NCBI GenBank assembly: GCA_048394785.1
Contig: DBFJGL010000056.1
Coordinates: 1-61,740 of the forward strand
Origin: DBFJGL01 sp048394785
Lineage (GTDB): Bacteria; Bacillota; Clostridia; Christensenellales; CAG-917
DNA: 61,740 nucleotides
Direction of reading: 5' to 3'
The notes beneath the pieces were generated by a model. That model searched no databases. It was given only the letters and a program-made list of their open reading frames with translations, and was not told where the DNA came from. The translations under genes and the position numbers were made by a program. This document shows, piece by piece, positions 33,032 through 42,461 of the stretch. How positions within the stretch are numbered: the first letter of the stretch is position 1; the number at the start of each line of letters is the position of its first letter.

Positions 33032-33454
33032 ATGGCAACAATCAACTACAAATTTGCGGACGGACACACGGAAGAAATCGAGGTATCGGAAGACTTTGCG
33101 TTACAGTACGAGCTTATCGACGACCAATTTCGGCGCAACGAAAAACGAGCCGAAAAGCGCAATAAGAGAAAGCACGTTTCGTTGGAATACGCAATGGCAA
33201 ACGGTTGGGACAAAATCGACGAGAACGCGCTCGATCCGCTGGAAGCGCTGATTTGCAAAGAACAATCGGAAGAAATGACGGACATCATCGCGCTATCGGA
33301 TTTTCTGACCGACCGACAACGGCAGATTATGGGGCTGTACTATCAAGTCGGCTATACCAAAACGGAAATCGCACGGCTCTTAAACATCAGCCAAGCGGCC
33401 GTAAACCACCATTTAGGCGACTCTATTAAAAAAATTTTGAAGAAATTTTCCTAA
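33032..33454 (+). CDS. Sigma-70 region 4-like protein, second paralogue
   Basis: 140 residues from ATG 33032, right after GGAGG. The N-terminus MATINYKFADGHTEEIEV mirrors that of the upstream gene. The C-terminal helix-turn-helix reads LTDRQRQIMGLYYQVGYTKT, IARLLNISQAAVNHHLGDSI. The tandem arrangement suggests duplication. As with its neighbour there is no core-binding region 2, so it may work as an activator or a partial sigma. The coding region is followed by the likely transfer origin. Confidence 0.8.
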   Translation: MATINYKFADGHTEEIEVSEDFALQYELIDDQFRRNEKRAEKRNKRKHVSLEYAMANGWDKIDENALDPLEALICKEQSEEMTDIIALSDFLTDRQRQIMGLYYQVGYTKTEIARLLNISQAAVNHHLGDSIKKILKKFS

Positions 33455-33544
33455 AACGGCCAAAAGAGGTTAAGTTTTAACCCCCTCTCTGTCCTTATAA
33501 GTGGAGGGGTAAGAAAACTCTCACAAAAAAACACGGAGGTTTAC
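33455..33544. other. Candidate origin of transfer (oriT)
   Basis: A 90-base gap just before the mobilisation genes with stacked inverted repeats: GGTTAA-GTT-TTAACC, and CCCCTC paired with GAGGGG across CTTATAAGT. Position and structure are as expected for an oriT recognised by the relaxase and its ribbon-helix-helix partner. The nick site is not identified. Confidence 0.4.
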
Positions 33545-33787
33545 ATGATTGTAAAAGCAGAAAAACTGGCTCAATTTTTGGCGGCGAAGGATATGTCAAA
33601 CAACGCCTTTGCAAAAAAGTTGGGTGTTGAGGAAAGCGAGGTTGACAAAATGCTTTCGGGCGAGAACGTCGGTTTGGACACGTCGAGAAAATTCATCCGT
33701 TTTTTCAAAGCGGAAATTGCCCAGCGATATATAGACTGGGAAACGATGCAGATTAAAAACCCCTTGCAGGAGGAGGAAGAAGCATGA
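33545..33787 (+). CDS. Small HTH protein at the head of the mobilisation operon
   Basis: 80 residues with an XRE-like fold: LAQFLAAKDMSNNAFAKKLG, then VEESEVDKMLSGENVGLDTS, and an acidic end. GGAGG precedes the ATG, and the stop overlaps the next start by 4 bases (ATGA). Probably a regulator of the mobilisation genes; an antitoxin role is not supported because no toxin is adjacent. Confidence 0.65.
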   Translation: MIVKAEKLAQFLAAKDMSNNAFAKKLGVEESEVDKMLSGENVGLDTSRKFIRFFKAEIAQRYIDWETMQIKNPLQEEEEA

Positions 33788-34251
33788 AAAATTTTGAAGT
33801 ACAGCACACCATCCGTCTCTACGATCCCGAACTCATTGCCGAAATCGGCAGAACTTACGACGCGCACAGAAACGAGTTCCGCAACAAGAACGAGTTTCTG
33901 ACCGAACTCTTGCGTCTGGGCGTAAAAGCAATGAATTTTGTCCCGCCCACTTCGCCCGCCGGCGCAGCGGTTCCGCCCGCCGCTGCGTTGGACAAGCTGT
34001 TTGACGAGGTAAAGAAAATCGAAGCGCTTGCCGAAGAAACGGGCAAGTTCGTGAATATGCAGGGGCGAAAAATGGAAGTACATATCGCCGTTATCGAGCG
34101 CCTGCTTTCTTCCGTTTACAATATGGAGCTGGGCGCGGCGAGCGGCGAACCCGTCGTCAAAAGAAAGGTCGAGGACGGTTTCTTCGACGACCTGCCCATG
34201 CGGTTTGAAAAACTCATTCTAACGCTCGAACAGCATTTCGGCGTGAAATGA
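33784..34251 (+). CDS. Ribbon-helix-helix relaxosome accessory protein (MobC-like)
   Basis: 155 residues. The N-terminus QHTIRLYDPELIAEIGRTYD, then FRNKNEFLTELLRLGVKAM, has the strand-helix-helix pattern of RHH proteins (about 5-50). A Pro/Ala linker and a coiled-coil-prone C-terminus follow. It overlaps the genes on both sides by 4 bases (ATGA junctions), so it is translated with the relaxase. It probably binds oriT and helps load the relaxase. Confidence 0.7.
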   Translation: MKNFEVQHTIRLYDPELIAEIGRTYDAHRNEFRNKNEFLTELLRLGVKAMNFVPPTSPAGAAVPPAAALDKLFDEVKKIEALAEETGKFVNMQGRKMEVHIAVIERLLSSVYNMELGAASGEPVVKRKVEDGFFDDLPMRFEKLILTLEQHFGVK

Positions 34252-35465
34252 GCGTCCCCTATGTGAATTGCAAGATACGCTACGTCAAGAGCGAGTATCC
34301 GGACAACTATGCAAACAAAGAGAAATACGAAAACAAGCGCAAGTTCTATTCGTGCAATCAGATACAGGATTACATGACATATATTGCCACGGGCGCGATG
34401 CGGAAACTGGACTATATCTCTTATTCGGACGACAAGGATAAAAGCACGGGCGTATTCGGGAAAAACGGGCTTTTGGACGCGAAAGAAAAACGCACGCTGC
34501 GCCAAAAACTGCGCGCGACGAAAAGCGTGATTTGGGACTGCCTTTTGACCTTTCAGCCAGAGTTCGGGCAGCGGTACTGCAACGACTATGAGCAAGCCTA
34601 CGAAATGCTGAAACGGGAAATGCCGCGTTTTCTCAAAGACGCGGGATTTAACCCGGACAATATCACTTGGTTTGCCGGACTGCACACCAACAAGAAGCAC
34701 AGGCATATCCATATCAGCTTTTTCGAGAACGAGCCGACGCGCCTAAAACAACGGTCGAAAGAACTGCAATTCTCGCACGGGAAAATCAATCAGGAATGTA
34801 TCCGCCGCTTTAAGGTGCACGTCGAACAGAACCTGACGGACATATCCGCGCAGCTTCGGATCGCGCGCAAGGAAGCGACGTCGTTCACAAAGGAAGTTCT
34901 GTTCTCGAAGTCAAGCCTTATCCGCTACAACAGAGCCTTTCAGGAACAGATTGCCGACCTTGCGTACAAACTGCCGACGAGCGGCCGCATCTCTTACGAC
35001 AGCGAGAATATGCGCCCCTTAAAGCCGCTTATCGACAGCATCGTGGATACGGCGATCAAGTCCAATCGCAAGTGGTATAAGGCGTTTGTCGGGTTTTGCG
35101 GCGAGGTCCGAAAGCACGACGAACGCACGCGGGAAATGCTCGTGCGCCAACAGATTCCCGAAGTGTTTTGGGACGGGTATTTGAAAGCCGACGCATATAT
35201 GGACGATCTGTATCGGCGTATGGGCAATCAACTATTGAACTACGTCCGCGTGTTCAAAAAGAAAGAGCCGACCGCCCAAAGCCGCCTTGCAAAAAAGCGC
35301 ATCCGCACCAAGACGACGGCAAGCGTTCTTGCCAAGGGACTGGAAATGCAAGCGGCAATGCAGGTGGACGCCATGTACTTTTTCGAGGAATACCTGAAAA
35401 AGCTCGAAGAAGCCCGCGAGGACGCGGCAAACTATGAGGAAACGGAAATGAATGAAATGGAATAA
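34248..35465 (+). CDS. MobL-type relaxase
   Basis: 405 residues. Nicks oriT and leads the transferred strand. The metal-binding histidine motif is visible as LHTNKKHRHIHISFFENEP (about 145-163, HxxxxxHRHIH), and the N-terminal ~70 residues contain several tyrosines that could be the nucleophile (IQDYMTYIATG). The remainder is helical and basic, as in Firmicutes MobL relaxases. It starts in an ATGA overlap with the RHH gene, and its end overlaps the coupling-protein gene by 14 bases. The assignment is strong; the exact MOB subgroup is less sure. Confidence 0.85.
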   Translation: MSVPYVNCKIRYVKSEYPDNYANKEKYENKRKFYSCNQIQDYMTYIATGAMRKLDYISYSDDKDKSTGVFGKNGLLDAKEKRTLRQKLRATKSVIWDCLLTFQPEFGQRYCNDYEQAYEMLKREMPRFLKDAGFNPDNITWFAGLHTNKKHRHIHISFFENEPTRLKQRSKELQFSHGKINQECIRRFKVHVEQNLTDISAQLRIARKEATSFTKEVLFSKSSLIRYNRAFQEQIADLAYKLPTSGRISYDSENMRPLKPLIDSIVDTAIKSNRKWYKAFVGFCGEVRKHDERTREMLVRQQIPEVFWDGYLKADAYMDDLYRRMGNQLLNYVRVFKKKEPTAQSRLAKKRIRTKTTASVLAKGLEMQAAMQVDAMYFFEEYLKKLEEAREDAANYEETEMNEME

Positions 35466-37704
35466 ACTTTGGAAACGACTGAAAAAGCTGCTCGCAATCA
35501 TCGGTTGCGTATGGTTTGTATCGTGTATCGCGGGATTCTTTCTCAACTGCCTTTTTACCTACGAATTTGAGTTCCGCGCGGATATAAACCTGCTTGTGGA
35601 CGGAAAGACCTATCTCTACGCTTTCCTGCTTTCGGTTATCGCGCTGAACGTCGTTCTCGCCTATTACTATAAGCACTACTGGCTGAAAAACAGCAAAAAG
35701 ATCATACAGGGCGACGAGCGCGACAACGACGTAGCGGCAAACTTGGAACAGGCGCGTTTTCAGACACAGGAAGAAATCGACAGGAACTATACGCGCGTCG
35801 AGTATGGCGAGCTTGCCGGGCAGAACGTCGTCGGCATCCCCGTTATGGCGGTGGAACGCAGAGGCAAGTACGAAATCCACCTTGCGAAGAACGCGCACAC
35901 GATGATTATCGGCACGACGGGCAGCGGCAAGACCACGACGTTTATCAATCCCACGGTGCAGATACTCTCGCAGAGCGCGGCAAAGCCGTCTATGCTCATA
36001 TCCGATCCGAAGGGCGAACTCTACGCTCTGCACGCCAAGTCTTTGACGGACAAGGGCTACGAAACGAAAGTGCTGGACTTGCGAAACCCGTACAATTCCA
36101 CGCGCTGGAATCCGCTCGAACGCCCGTTTTTGAACTATCAGCGAATGCTACATATCGAGGACGAAGTGACGGCGGACGAGGAACGCGGCGGCTATGTGTT
36201 CGGGAACGAACTGTATCACAACCCCGAAGATTTGCAATCGGCATTACAAGTCAAACGGCAATGGCTGTTCGACCAAGTGTACGAGGACTTGCACGATATG
36301 ATCACCGTACTTTGCCCGATTACCAATAAGAACGAGCCGATCTGGGAAAGCGGGGCAAAGAACTTTATTCTCGCCATAGCGATTGCCATGCTGGAAGATT
36401 CCGCCAACCCCGAACTCGGCATGACGAAAGAAAAGTACAATTTCTACAACCTGATGAAAATCGCCACGAACACCGAAGACGACTGCGCGGAGCTCGTCAG
36501 ATACTTTCAGGGGCGCGGTCCGCTCTCGAAAGCGTTGTCCTTGTCCAAACAGGTGCTCGACAGCGCGGACAAAACGCGCGGCAGCTACCTTTCCACTATG
36601 TTCGACAAGCTCAATATCTTTGCGGACTTGTCGCTGTGTTCGTTGACCTGCGCCAATGAAATCACGTTTGCGGATATGGCGGAAAAGCCGATTGCGCTCT
36701 TTCTGCAAATCCCCGACGAGAAAGAAACGCGGCACACTCTGGCGGCAATGGTACTGCTGCAAGCCTACAAGGAGCTTGTGGCGAAAGCAAACACCTATCC
36801 CGACCTGACGCTGCCGCGCTCGGTGTATTTCCTTATGGACGAGTTCGGGAATCTTCCGCCCATCCACAAAATGGAGCAAATGGTCACGGTGGGGCGCTCG
36901 CGCAACCTTTGGCTTTGCCTTGTCATTCAGTCGTATGCGCAGCTTGCCAAAGTGTACGACGACAAGGTGGCGGATATTATCAAGTCCAACTGCAATATCC
37001 AGACGTTCATCGGCACGAGCGACTTTAAGACGGTAGAAGAATTTTCCAAGCGCTGCGGCAATTTCTCGGTGATTACCCGCAACGTCGGCTACAACACGGT
37101 CAAGGCGGACGATATAAATTCCAATGCGAGCATTAAGGAACGCCCGCTGATCTATCCGTCCGAACTATCCCAGCTCAACCGCCCCGGCGATATGGGCAAC
37201 GCCGTTATCACGGTGTTCGGGTTCCGGCCGATCCGGGCAAAGTTCACGCCGTCCTACGCCGCAACCGCGTACACGCTGGAAAAGACGGAGCAACGGCTTG
37301 CCGCAGGTCGGTACTTTGACGAAGAAAAGGTTTTCTACGATATGAAAAAGCGGAACGGCATCGTCGTGCCGCCTAAGCGTCCCTTATCCGGCAAACGGGC
37401 AAACGAAGCGGTAATACAGGCGCAGCTTTCGGCGTCGATTGAAAAGGCGAAAGCGGACGTTGACCGCCTTATTTCCTGCGAGATTTTGCAGGATACCAAG
37501 CAAATAGAACTCTTGCAGCTCATCGACAGGCATTGTTTCCGCCAAGCGCAGAGCCTTGTCGAAGAAGCGTCCCGGCACGCCGCCGCGCTGCAATACGAAC
37601 ACCTGATTGCGGATCTGGACGCGCTCTCGCACAGACTGTTTCAACTCTCGCGCTTGGCGGGTGAAACGCAACTCAAAAATGAAAGGAGGATTACCATTGA
37701 CTAA
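35452..37704 (+). CDS. VirD4/TraG-type coupling protein
   Basis: 750-residue membrane ATPase that feeds the relaxase-DNA complex to the secretion channel. Two N-terminal membrane helices (about 12-35 and 55-78) precede the ATPase. Walker A is IIGTTGSGKTTTFINP near residue 160, and Walker B is YFLMDEFGNLPPI near residue 462. Other typical blocks are SDPKGELYALH and VGRSRNLWLCLVIQSYAQL. The helical tail (from about 630) may contact the relaxase. It overlaps the relaxase gene by 14 bases at its start and the surface-protein gene by 8 at its end. Confidence 0.92.
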   Translation: MKWNKLWKRLKKLLAIIGCVWFVSCIAGFFLNCLFTYEFEFRADINLLVDGKTYLYAFLLSVIALNVVLAYYYKHYWLKNSKKIIQGDERDNDVAANLEQARFQTQEEIDRNYTRVEYGELAGQNVVGIPVMAVERRGKYEIHLAKNAHTMIIGTTGSGKTTTFINPTVQILSQSAAKPSMLISDPKGELYALHAKSLTDKGYETKVLDLRNPYNSTRWNPLERPFLNYQRMLHIEDEVTADEERGGYVFGNELYHNPEDLQSALQVKRQWLFDQVYEDLHDMITVLCPITNKNEPIWESGAKNFILAIAIAMLEDSANPELGMTKEKYNFYNLMKIATNTEDDCAELVRYFQGRGPLSKALSLSKQVLDSADKTRGSYLSTMFDKLNIFADLSLCSLTCANEITFADMAEKPIALFLQIPDEKETRHTLAAMVLLQAYKELVAKANTYPDLTLPRSVYFLMDEFGNLPPIHKMEQMVTVGRSRNLWLCLVIQSYAQLAKVYDDKVADIIKSNCNIQTFIGTSDFKTVEEFSKRCGNFSVITRNVGYNTVKADDINSNASIKERPLIYPSELSQLNRPGDMGNAVITVFGFRPIRAKFTPSYAATAYTLEKTEQRLAAGRYFDEEKVFYDMKKRNGIVVPPKRPLSGKRANEAVIQAQLSASIEKAKADVDRLISCEILQDTKQIELLQLIDRHCFRQAQSLVEEASRHAAALQYEHLIADLDALSHRLFQLSRLAGETQLKNERRITID

Positions 37705-40700
37705 AACCAAACGCAAAATTCTGTTTCCCGTGCTCATCCTGCTATTTGCGCTCGCCGTACTCGGCGCTATATTCGGCGCGGGAACAATGACGGCATCGGC
37801 TGCTACTTACACGACGCCGAAGTATAAGACCTACGGCACGACGACCGAAGGCACGTCCGCCACGAGCGGCAGTCCGAGCAATTTCTCGATCTATATGCAC
37901 GGTTCGTCTGCGAGCGGCACGGGTACGATGTACAACGACAGGCTCATCGATTGGAGCTATGTGTATATCAAAATCGAAGTGAGCGCGATGTCCGCCCACG
38001 AATCGTTCAAACTGACGAGAAACGGTTATTCGTATTCGAGCAAAACCTTATCGGGCAACGGCAATATGACGCTGTATTCGGGCGCGTTATCCGACGGCGA
38101 GTACGAATTGACCTACATCGGCAACTATAAGAAAAATCTCTTTACGGGACGCAGAACCTTTACATACAAATACCGTTTTGAAGTGGATAAGAGCGCGCCG
38201 ACCTACACCCTGAAAGCGGGCGGCAGTACCGTTTCGAGCGGCAGTTATACGAACAAGCAGATTGTATATACCGCGACGGATAAGAATTTCGATGCAATCC
38301 GTTACAAGCGTCCGACGTCGAGCAGTTACAGCACGACCTATGCGACAAGCTACACCGTTGCCGCAACGGACGGCAATAACGGCCGGTGGTATTTCTATGC
38401 CCGCGACGATATGAGTACTACCAACTCGACCGTGAGCGTGTATCTGGATACGGTGAAGCCCGTCGGAAAAGTGACGTCGAACGGCTCTACCGTTTCAAAC
38501 GGCGGTTACACCAATAAGCCGTTCTACTACACGGCGAGCGACACGGGCGGCGTGTTAAAATATGAGATCAAAAAAGCGGGTTCTTCCGCTTGGACGTCCT
38601 ACGCGTCCGGCACGAGCATTTCGGGAACGAACGGCTGGTATTATTTCAGAGCGACCGACAAAGCGGGCAATGTTTCGGACGAGTACAAGATTTGCTACGA
38701 TACCGTCATTCCGTCCGCATCGCTGTATTCGGGAACGAGTACGGTTCCGGGCGGCTCTTATTCGGGCGCGGACTATGTGAAGTTCGTCACGTCCGATTCG
38801 ATGTCGGGTATTTCCGCCGCATACGTCAAAATGCCGAACAGTTCCTACTACACGACCTATTCGAGCGGCAGTCAGTTGACCGCCGAAGGAACGTACACGT
38901 TCTATGCGGTAGACAAAGCCCGCAACACGACTTCGTACTACACGATTACTCTGGACAAGACGAAACCTACGGGAACGCTTTATGCGGGAACGAACGCCGT
39001 CACGAACGGTACGTTTACCAACGCGTCCTACGTCCGATTCGTGCCGTATGACGGGGTGTCCGGCGTATCGTCGATCTATGTGAAGAAGCCCGGTACAAGC
39101 GGATATATCGCCTACACGAGCGGAGCGTCGCTCTATGACGTCGGCAAGTACGAGTTCTACGCCCTTGACAAAAGCGGCAACCGCTCGGATACCTATACGG
39201 TCACAATCGACCGCAGTATCCCCGCCGCACAGCTCTATGCGGACGGCGAGCCCGTATCCAACAACAGCTACACAAACGGCGGGCATATCTATTTCGATTC
39301 GTCGGACACAAACCTGCGCGCCTGCTATGTGAAACTTCCGAACAGCGCGAGCTTTATCTCTTACACGGTCGGCACGGAGTTCTACAAGCCCGGCAAGTAC
39401 ACGTTCTATGCCGTTGACGAAGCGGGGCAGTCTACGGGCTACTATTCTATCGTCATCGACCGCACGAACAAGCCTTTGACGTTCAATAACGTCGTTGACG
39501 GACTGACCGACGGCAACGTCACGATCACTTGGACGAACGGCGACGCGGACGTGTTCGCGCCCGTTAAAAGCGTGACCGTGAACGGCGTGCCGTATGCGAA
39601 CGGCGCGGTTATCCGCACAATCGACACGGGCGAATATCACGTCGTCTGCACCGACGCCGCCGGCAACGTCTGGACGGGCGATTTTAAGGCAAACACGGTA
39701 AACGTCGCAACTCGGACCTTGCAGCAGGAATACTGGGAAGCGACCGACGGGAACGGCGAAGCCTTTGCGTTCGAGAACTACGACAACGCGTTCGCCTTTG
39801 CCTGCGAGCGTGAAAAGACCTATATCCGCACGGGCGAATGGAACAATACGGCTTGGGACACGGGCATCCCTATGGACGAGAAAGACGCGGCAAACGCCGC
39901 CAACGGCACGTATTTTATCTACAAGAAATCCGGCGATCCGAAAACCGAAGTTGCGTACTTTACGGAAGAACGTTTGAACGAAGTCATTGCGGAATATGCC
40001 AAGGTCGGTATCGAGAGCTATTTCTATTGGGAGAAAGTCCACGCCGCCGCCGGCGAGAACCAAAACCTGTACCGCTATTCAGACGGGAAAACCATTCTTG
40101 CAAATGCTGTCACGTTCAACGAAGGCGTGACCTTTACGGTTGACGGCGAAATCGTGAACGGGCTTGTCTACGACGTCGAAGGCGTACACGAACTGATCGT
40201 GTCCGACGCTTACGGCAACGAGTGCGTTTATTCCCTGATCGTGGTTCGCGACGTTCCCGAAATCGGGTACGCACTCGGCGAAGGCGGTAAGAACACGGTC
40301 GTGTTTGACCGCGAATATCGCTTTATCGGCAACGTGACCGTTTCGATTTACGACGAGTTCGACGAAATGGCAATGTTCTGCGTGTACGACGATGCGGAAA
40401 ATCTGCTCGCTACGCTGAAAAAGGACGAAACCTATCTCTTGGATAAGAGCGGCAAGTACACCGTTCAGGCGGTCAATCATGCGGGTAAATCCGAAGTGTT
40501 CGTGCTGTATATCTCTCTCGATGCGCCGAGCGTTTCCTTTACGGAGAACGCCGCAGACAAGACGTTGGAAATCGACGTTACGGACAGCGAGGATCAATAT
40601 TCCGCGTTGCAGACGATAGCCGTTCTCAAATCCACGGACAATGGCGAAACTTGGGTAACGCTCGAAAGCGACGATTACGGAAAAGCGATCTCGCCGGAAA

Positions 40701-41986
40701 CCCTTTCGTACCGATTCCGCACGAGCGGACTTTACAAGGTCGTGCTTACGGACGAGTTCAGAACGGGCATCGATTCGGTTATCGCGACTTTTGATTACGT
40801 CCAGCCCGAACCCGCCGGCACACTTACGGGCGCGGAAAACGGCGGCTACACCAACACCGACGTGAGCTTTGCTTGGGAGGACGAAGCGGTCGTAACGGTA
40901 ACGAAAGACGGCGAAGAAATCGCCTATCTTTCGGGGCAGAAACTGACCGAAAACGGCGCGTACACCATCACGTTCGAGAACTACGACGGCTATACCGCGA
41001 CCTATTCGTTTATCATTGACAAGACCGCGCCGGACGTTGCTTTGGGCGGTTGCGAGAACGGTGCCGCCACGAACGGCGCCGTGTCCGTAACGGTTTCCGA
41101 AAGCGATTTGAGCGTGCGGCTTTACAAGGACGGCGAACTCGTCGGGAACTATGAGCGCGGCGCCGACGTTACCGCCGAAGGAAGCTATCGCGTGATTGCG
41201 ACGGACAAAGCCGGCAACGTGACGGAGTTCCATTTCACGATTGACAAATCCGTGGATTTTACGGCGGACATTTACAACAATGCGATTGTCAATTCCATGA
41301 CCTTTACGGCGAACGAAAACTTGTCCGTGAGCGTCACGAAAGACGGCGAAAGCCTTGCCTATACGTTCGGCGATACACTGACCGAAGCGGGCAAATACAC
41401 CGTCGTTCTGACCGACGAACTGGGTAACGGCAAGGCGTTTGATTTTACCGTGACCGAACCGCTCGTGCAGAAATTCTTTCACAATTTCGACGGCATTTCG
41501 GGGCTTGAAAAAGTGAGCGTGAACGGCGAAGAAACGCGGCTCAACTACGGCGATTTGACGCTCGATAGAAGCGGCGTATATGAAATCGCCGTGAGAGTGA
41601 ACGGCAAGGATTATACCTTTACCGTAACCGTTGACAGCACCGCGCCGACCGCTGTATTACACGGCGTGGAAAACGGCGGGGCGACCAAAGGCGGCGTGAG
41701 CATTTCCGACCTGACCGAAGATGCAGTCGTCGAGGTCTATAAGGACAATGAGAAAATAGACTACAAGCTCGGCGACGAACTGATTGAAGTCGGCAAGTAC
41801 CGCGTGGTTCTGACGGACGAACTCGGCAACGCGAGCGAATACTCGTTCGAGATTTTGTACTCGGTCAACGGCGGCGCCATCGCATTGATCGTAATCGGAA
41901 TTCTCGTCCTTGTCGGCGGAACCGTAACGGTCGTGATTATGCGAAAGAAAGGCAAGTTCGGAAAGTCCAAAAGGGATAAAAACTGA
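37697..41986 (+). CDS. Large Ig-repeat surface protein inside the transfer operon
   Basis: 1429 residues from TTG 37697, which has AGGAGG 8 bases upstream; an earlier in-frame start would lie inside the coupling-protein gene. A signal peptide (about 1-35) ends TMTASAA. About five tandem units of ~80 residues follow (around 100-590), each like VDKARNTTSYYTITLDKTKP ending in aromatic-rich strands. A unique middle region follows (about 680-800, QQEYWEATDGNGEAFAFENY), then further Ig-like units carrying VYKDNEKIDYKLGDELIE-type strands. One membrane helix (AIALIVIGILVLVGGTVTVV) and a basic tail close it. It lies between the coupling protein and the pilin-like gene, so a role in donor-recipient contact is plausible. 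No LPxTG is present. Confidence 0.8.
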   Translation: MTKTKRKILFPVLILLFALAVLGAIFGAGTMTASAATYTTPKYKTYGTTTEGTSATSGSPSNFSIYMHGSSASGTGTMYNDRLIDWSYVYIKIEVSAMSAHESFKLTRNGYSYSSKTLSGNGNMTLYSGALSDGEYELTYIGNYKKNLFTGRRTFTYKYRFEVDKSAPTYTLKAGGSTVSSGSYTNKQIVYTATDKNFDAIRYKRPTSSSYSTTYATSYTVAATDGNNGRWYFYARDDMSTTNSTVSVYLDTVKPVGKVTSNGSTVSNGGYTNKPFYYTASDTGGVLKYEIKKAGSSAWTSYASGTSISGTNGWYYFRATDKAGNVSDEYKICYDTVIPSASLYSGTSTVPGGSYSGADYVKFVTSDSMSGISAAYVKMPNSSYYTTYSSGSQLTAEGTYTFYAVDKARNTTSYYTITLDKTKPTGTLYAGTNAVTNGTFTNASYVRFVPYDGVSGVSSIYVKKPGTSGYIAYTSGASLYDVGKYEFYALDKSGNRSDTYTVTIDRSIPAAQLYADGEPVSNNSYTNGGHIYFDSSDTNLRACYVKLPNSASFISYTVGTEFYKPGKYTFYAVDEAGQSTGYYSIVIDRTNKPLTFNNVVDGLTDGNVTITWTNGDADVFAPVKSVTVNGVPYANGAVIRTIDTGEYHVVCTDAAGNVWTGDFKANTVNVATRTLQQEYWEATDGNGEAFAFENYDNAFAFACEREKTYIRTGEWNNTAWDTGIPMDEKDAANAANGTYFIYKKSGDPKTEVAYFTEERLNEVIAEYAKVGIESYFYWEKVHAAAGENQNLYRYSDGKTILANAVTFNEGVTFTVDGEIVNGLVYDVEGVHELIVSDAYGNECVYSLIVVRDVPEIGYALGEGGKNTVVFDREYRFIGNVTVSIYDEFDEMAMFCVYDDAENLLATLKKDETYLLDKSGKYTVQAVNHAGKSEVFVLYISLDAPSVSFTENAADKTLEIDVTDSEDQYSALQTIAVLKSTDNGETWVTLESDDYGKAISPETLSYRFRTSGLYKVVLTDEFRTGIDSVIATFDYVQPEPAGTLTGAENGGYTNTDVSFAWEDEAVVTVTKDGEEIAYLSGQKLTENGAYTITFENYDGYTATYSFIIDKTAPDVALGGCENGAATNGAVSVTVSESDLSVRLYKDGELVGNYERGADVTAEGSYRVIATDKAGNVTEFHFTIDKSVDFTADIYNNAIVNSMTFTANENLSVSVTKDGESLAYTFGDTLTEAGKYTVVLTDELGNGKAFDFTVTEPLVQKFFHNFDGISGLEKVSVNGEETRLNYGDLTLDRSGVYEIAVRVNGKDYTFTVTVDSTAPTAVLHGVENGGATKGGVSISDLTEDAVVEVYKDNEKIDYKLGDELIEVGKYRVVLTDELGNASEYSFEILYSVNGGAIALIVIGILVLVGGTVTVVIMRKKGKFGKSKRDKN

Positions 41987-42029
41987 ATCAAAAACAGAGA
42001 AAAAGACCTAATTTTTTGAACAGGATAAG

Positions 42030-42121
42030 GGGCGAGATTCACTTTACGGATCTCGCCCATCCTTTACGAGAAACGGGATACCCGTTTTCGTCTGCCACAG
42101 GGCGCAATCTTGCGCCTTTTC
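42030..42121 (+). terminator. Tandem hairpins before the secretion genes
   Basis: GGGCGAGAT / ATCTCGCCC (42030-42058) and GGCGCA / TGCGCC followed by TTTT (42101-42120), with a small hairpin between. They can end the mobilisation/surface-protein transcript or attenuate entry into the VirB-like genes. Confidence 0.55.
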
Positions 42122-42144
42122 AAATCCATATAAGGAGGTAAACT

Positions 42145-42450
42145 ATGAACAATTCGGCGGTAAATTTACTTGCCGCAAAGGTCGATTTCGCGCCCATCAT
42201 CGCACCCGTTCTGGAAGTGCTGAACGCGCTCTTATGGCCATGCATAGCCATTGTCGGGGCTGTGGGGATGATCTACTGCATATTTCTCGGCATCAAGATT
42301 GCAAAGTCAGACGAGCAAAACAGCCGTGAGAAGGCGAAGAAAGACCTTATCGGCGCGATTATCGGGTTCCTTATAATCTTTGTCCTGATCGTCGCTTTGA
42401 AGATTGCAATGCCCATTCTGCAAGACTGGGTGCAGTCGCAAATAAAGTGA
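42145..42450 (+). CDS. VirB2/TrbC-like pilin or channel subunit (Mbov_0395-like)
   Basis: 101 residues with two membrane helices (about 22-49 and 68-92) separated by a charged loop (AKSDEQNSREKAKKD), the layout of VirB2-type subunits of Gram-positive elements. AGGAGG precedes the ATG. It is the first of three secretion genes, directly before the VirB6- and VirB4-like genes, the order found in ICEs of the Mbov_0395-0397 type. Confidence 0.72.
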   Translation: MNNSAVNLLAAKVDFAPIIAPVLEVLNALLWPCIAIVGAVGMIYCIFLGIKIAKSDEQNSREKAKKDLIGAIIGFLIIFVLIVALKIAMPILQDWVQSQIK

Positions 42451-42461
42451 GGTGATGAAAC

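Noticed and set aside
33545..34251. Toxin-antitoxin pair
   Set aside because: Both proteins look DNA-binding (XRE-like and ribbon-helix-helix); no toxin fold is visible and the next gene is the relaxase.
38555..40063. 502-codon minus-strand frame inside the Ig-repeat surface-protein gene
   Set aside because: Antisense of a repetitive gene; no ribosome site or recognisable domain. The same holds for long minus frames at 25048-25893, 30046-31209 and 40079-41482.
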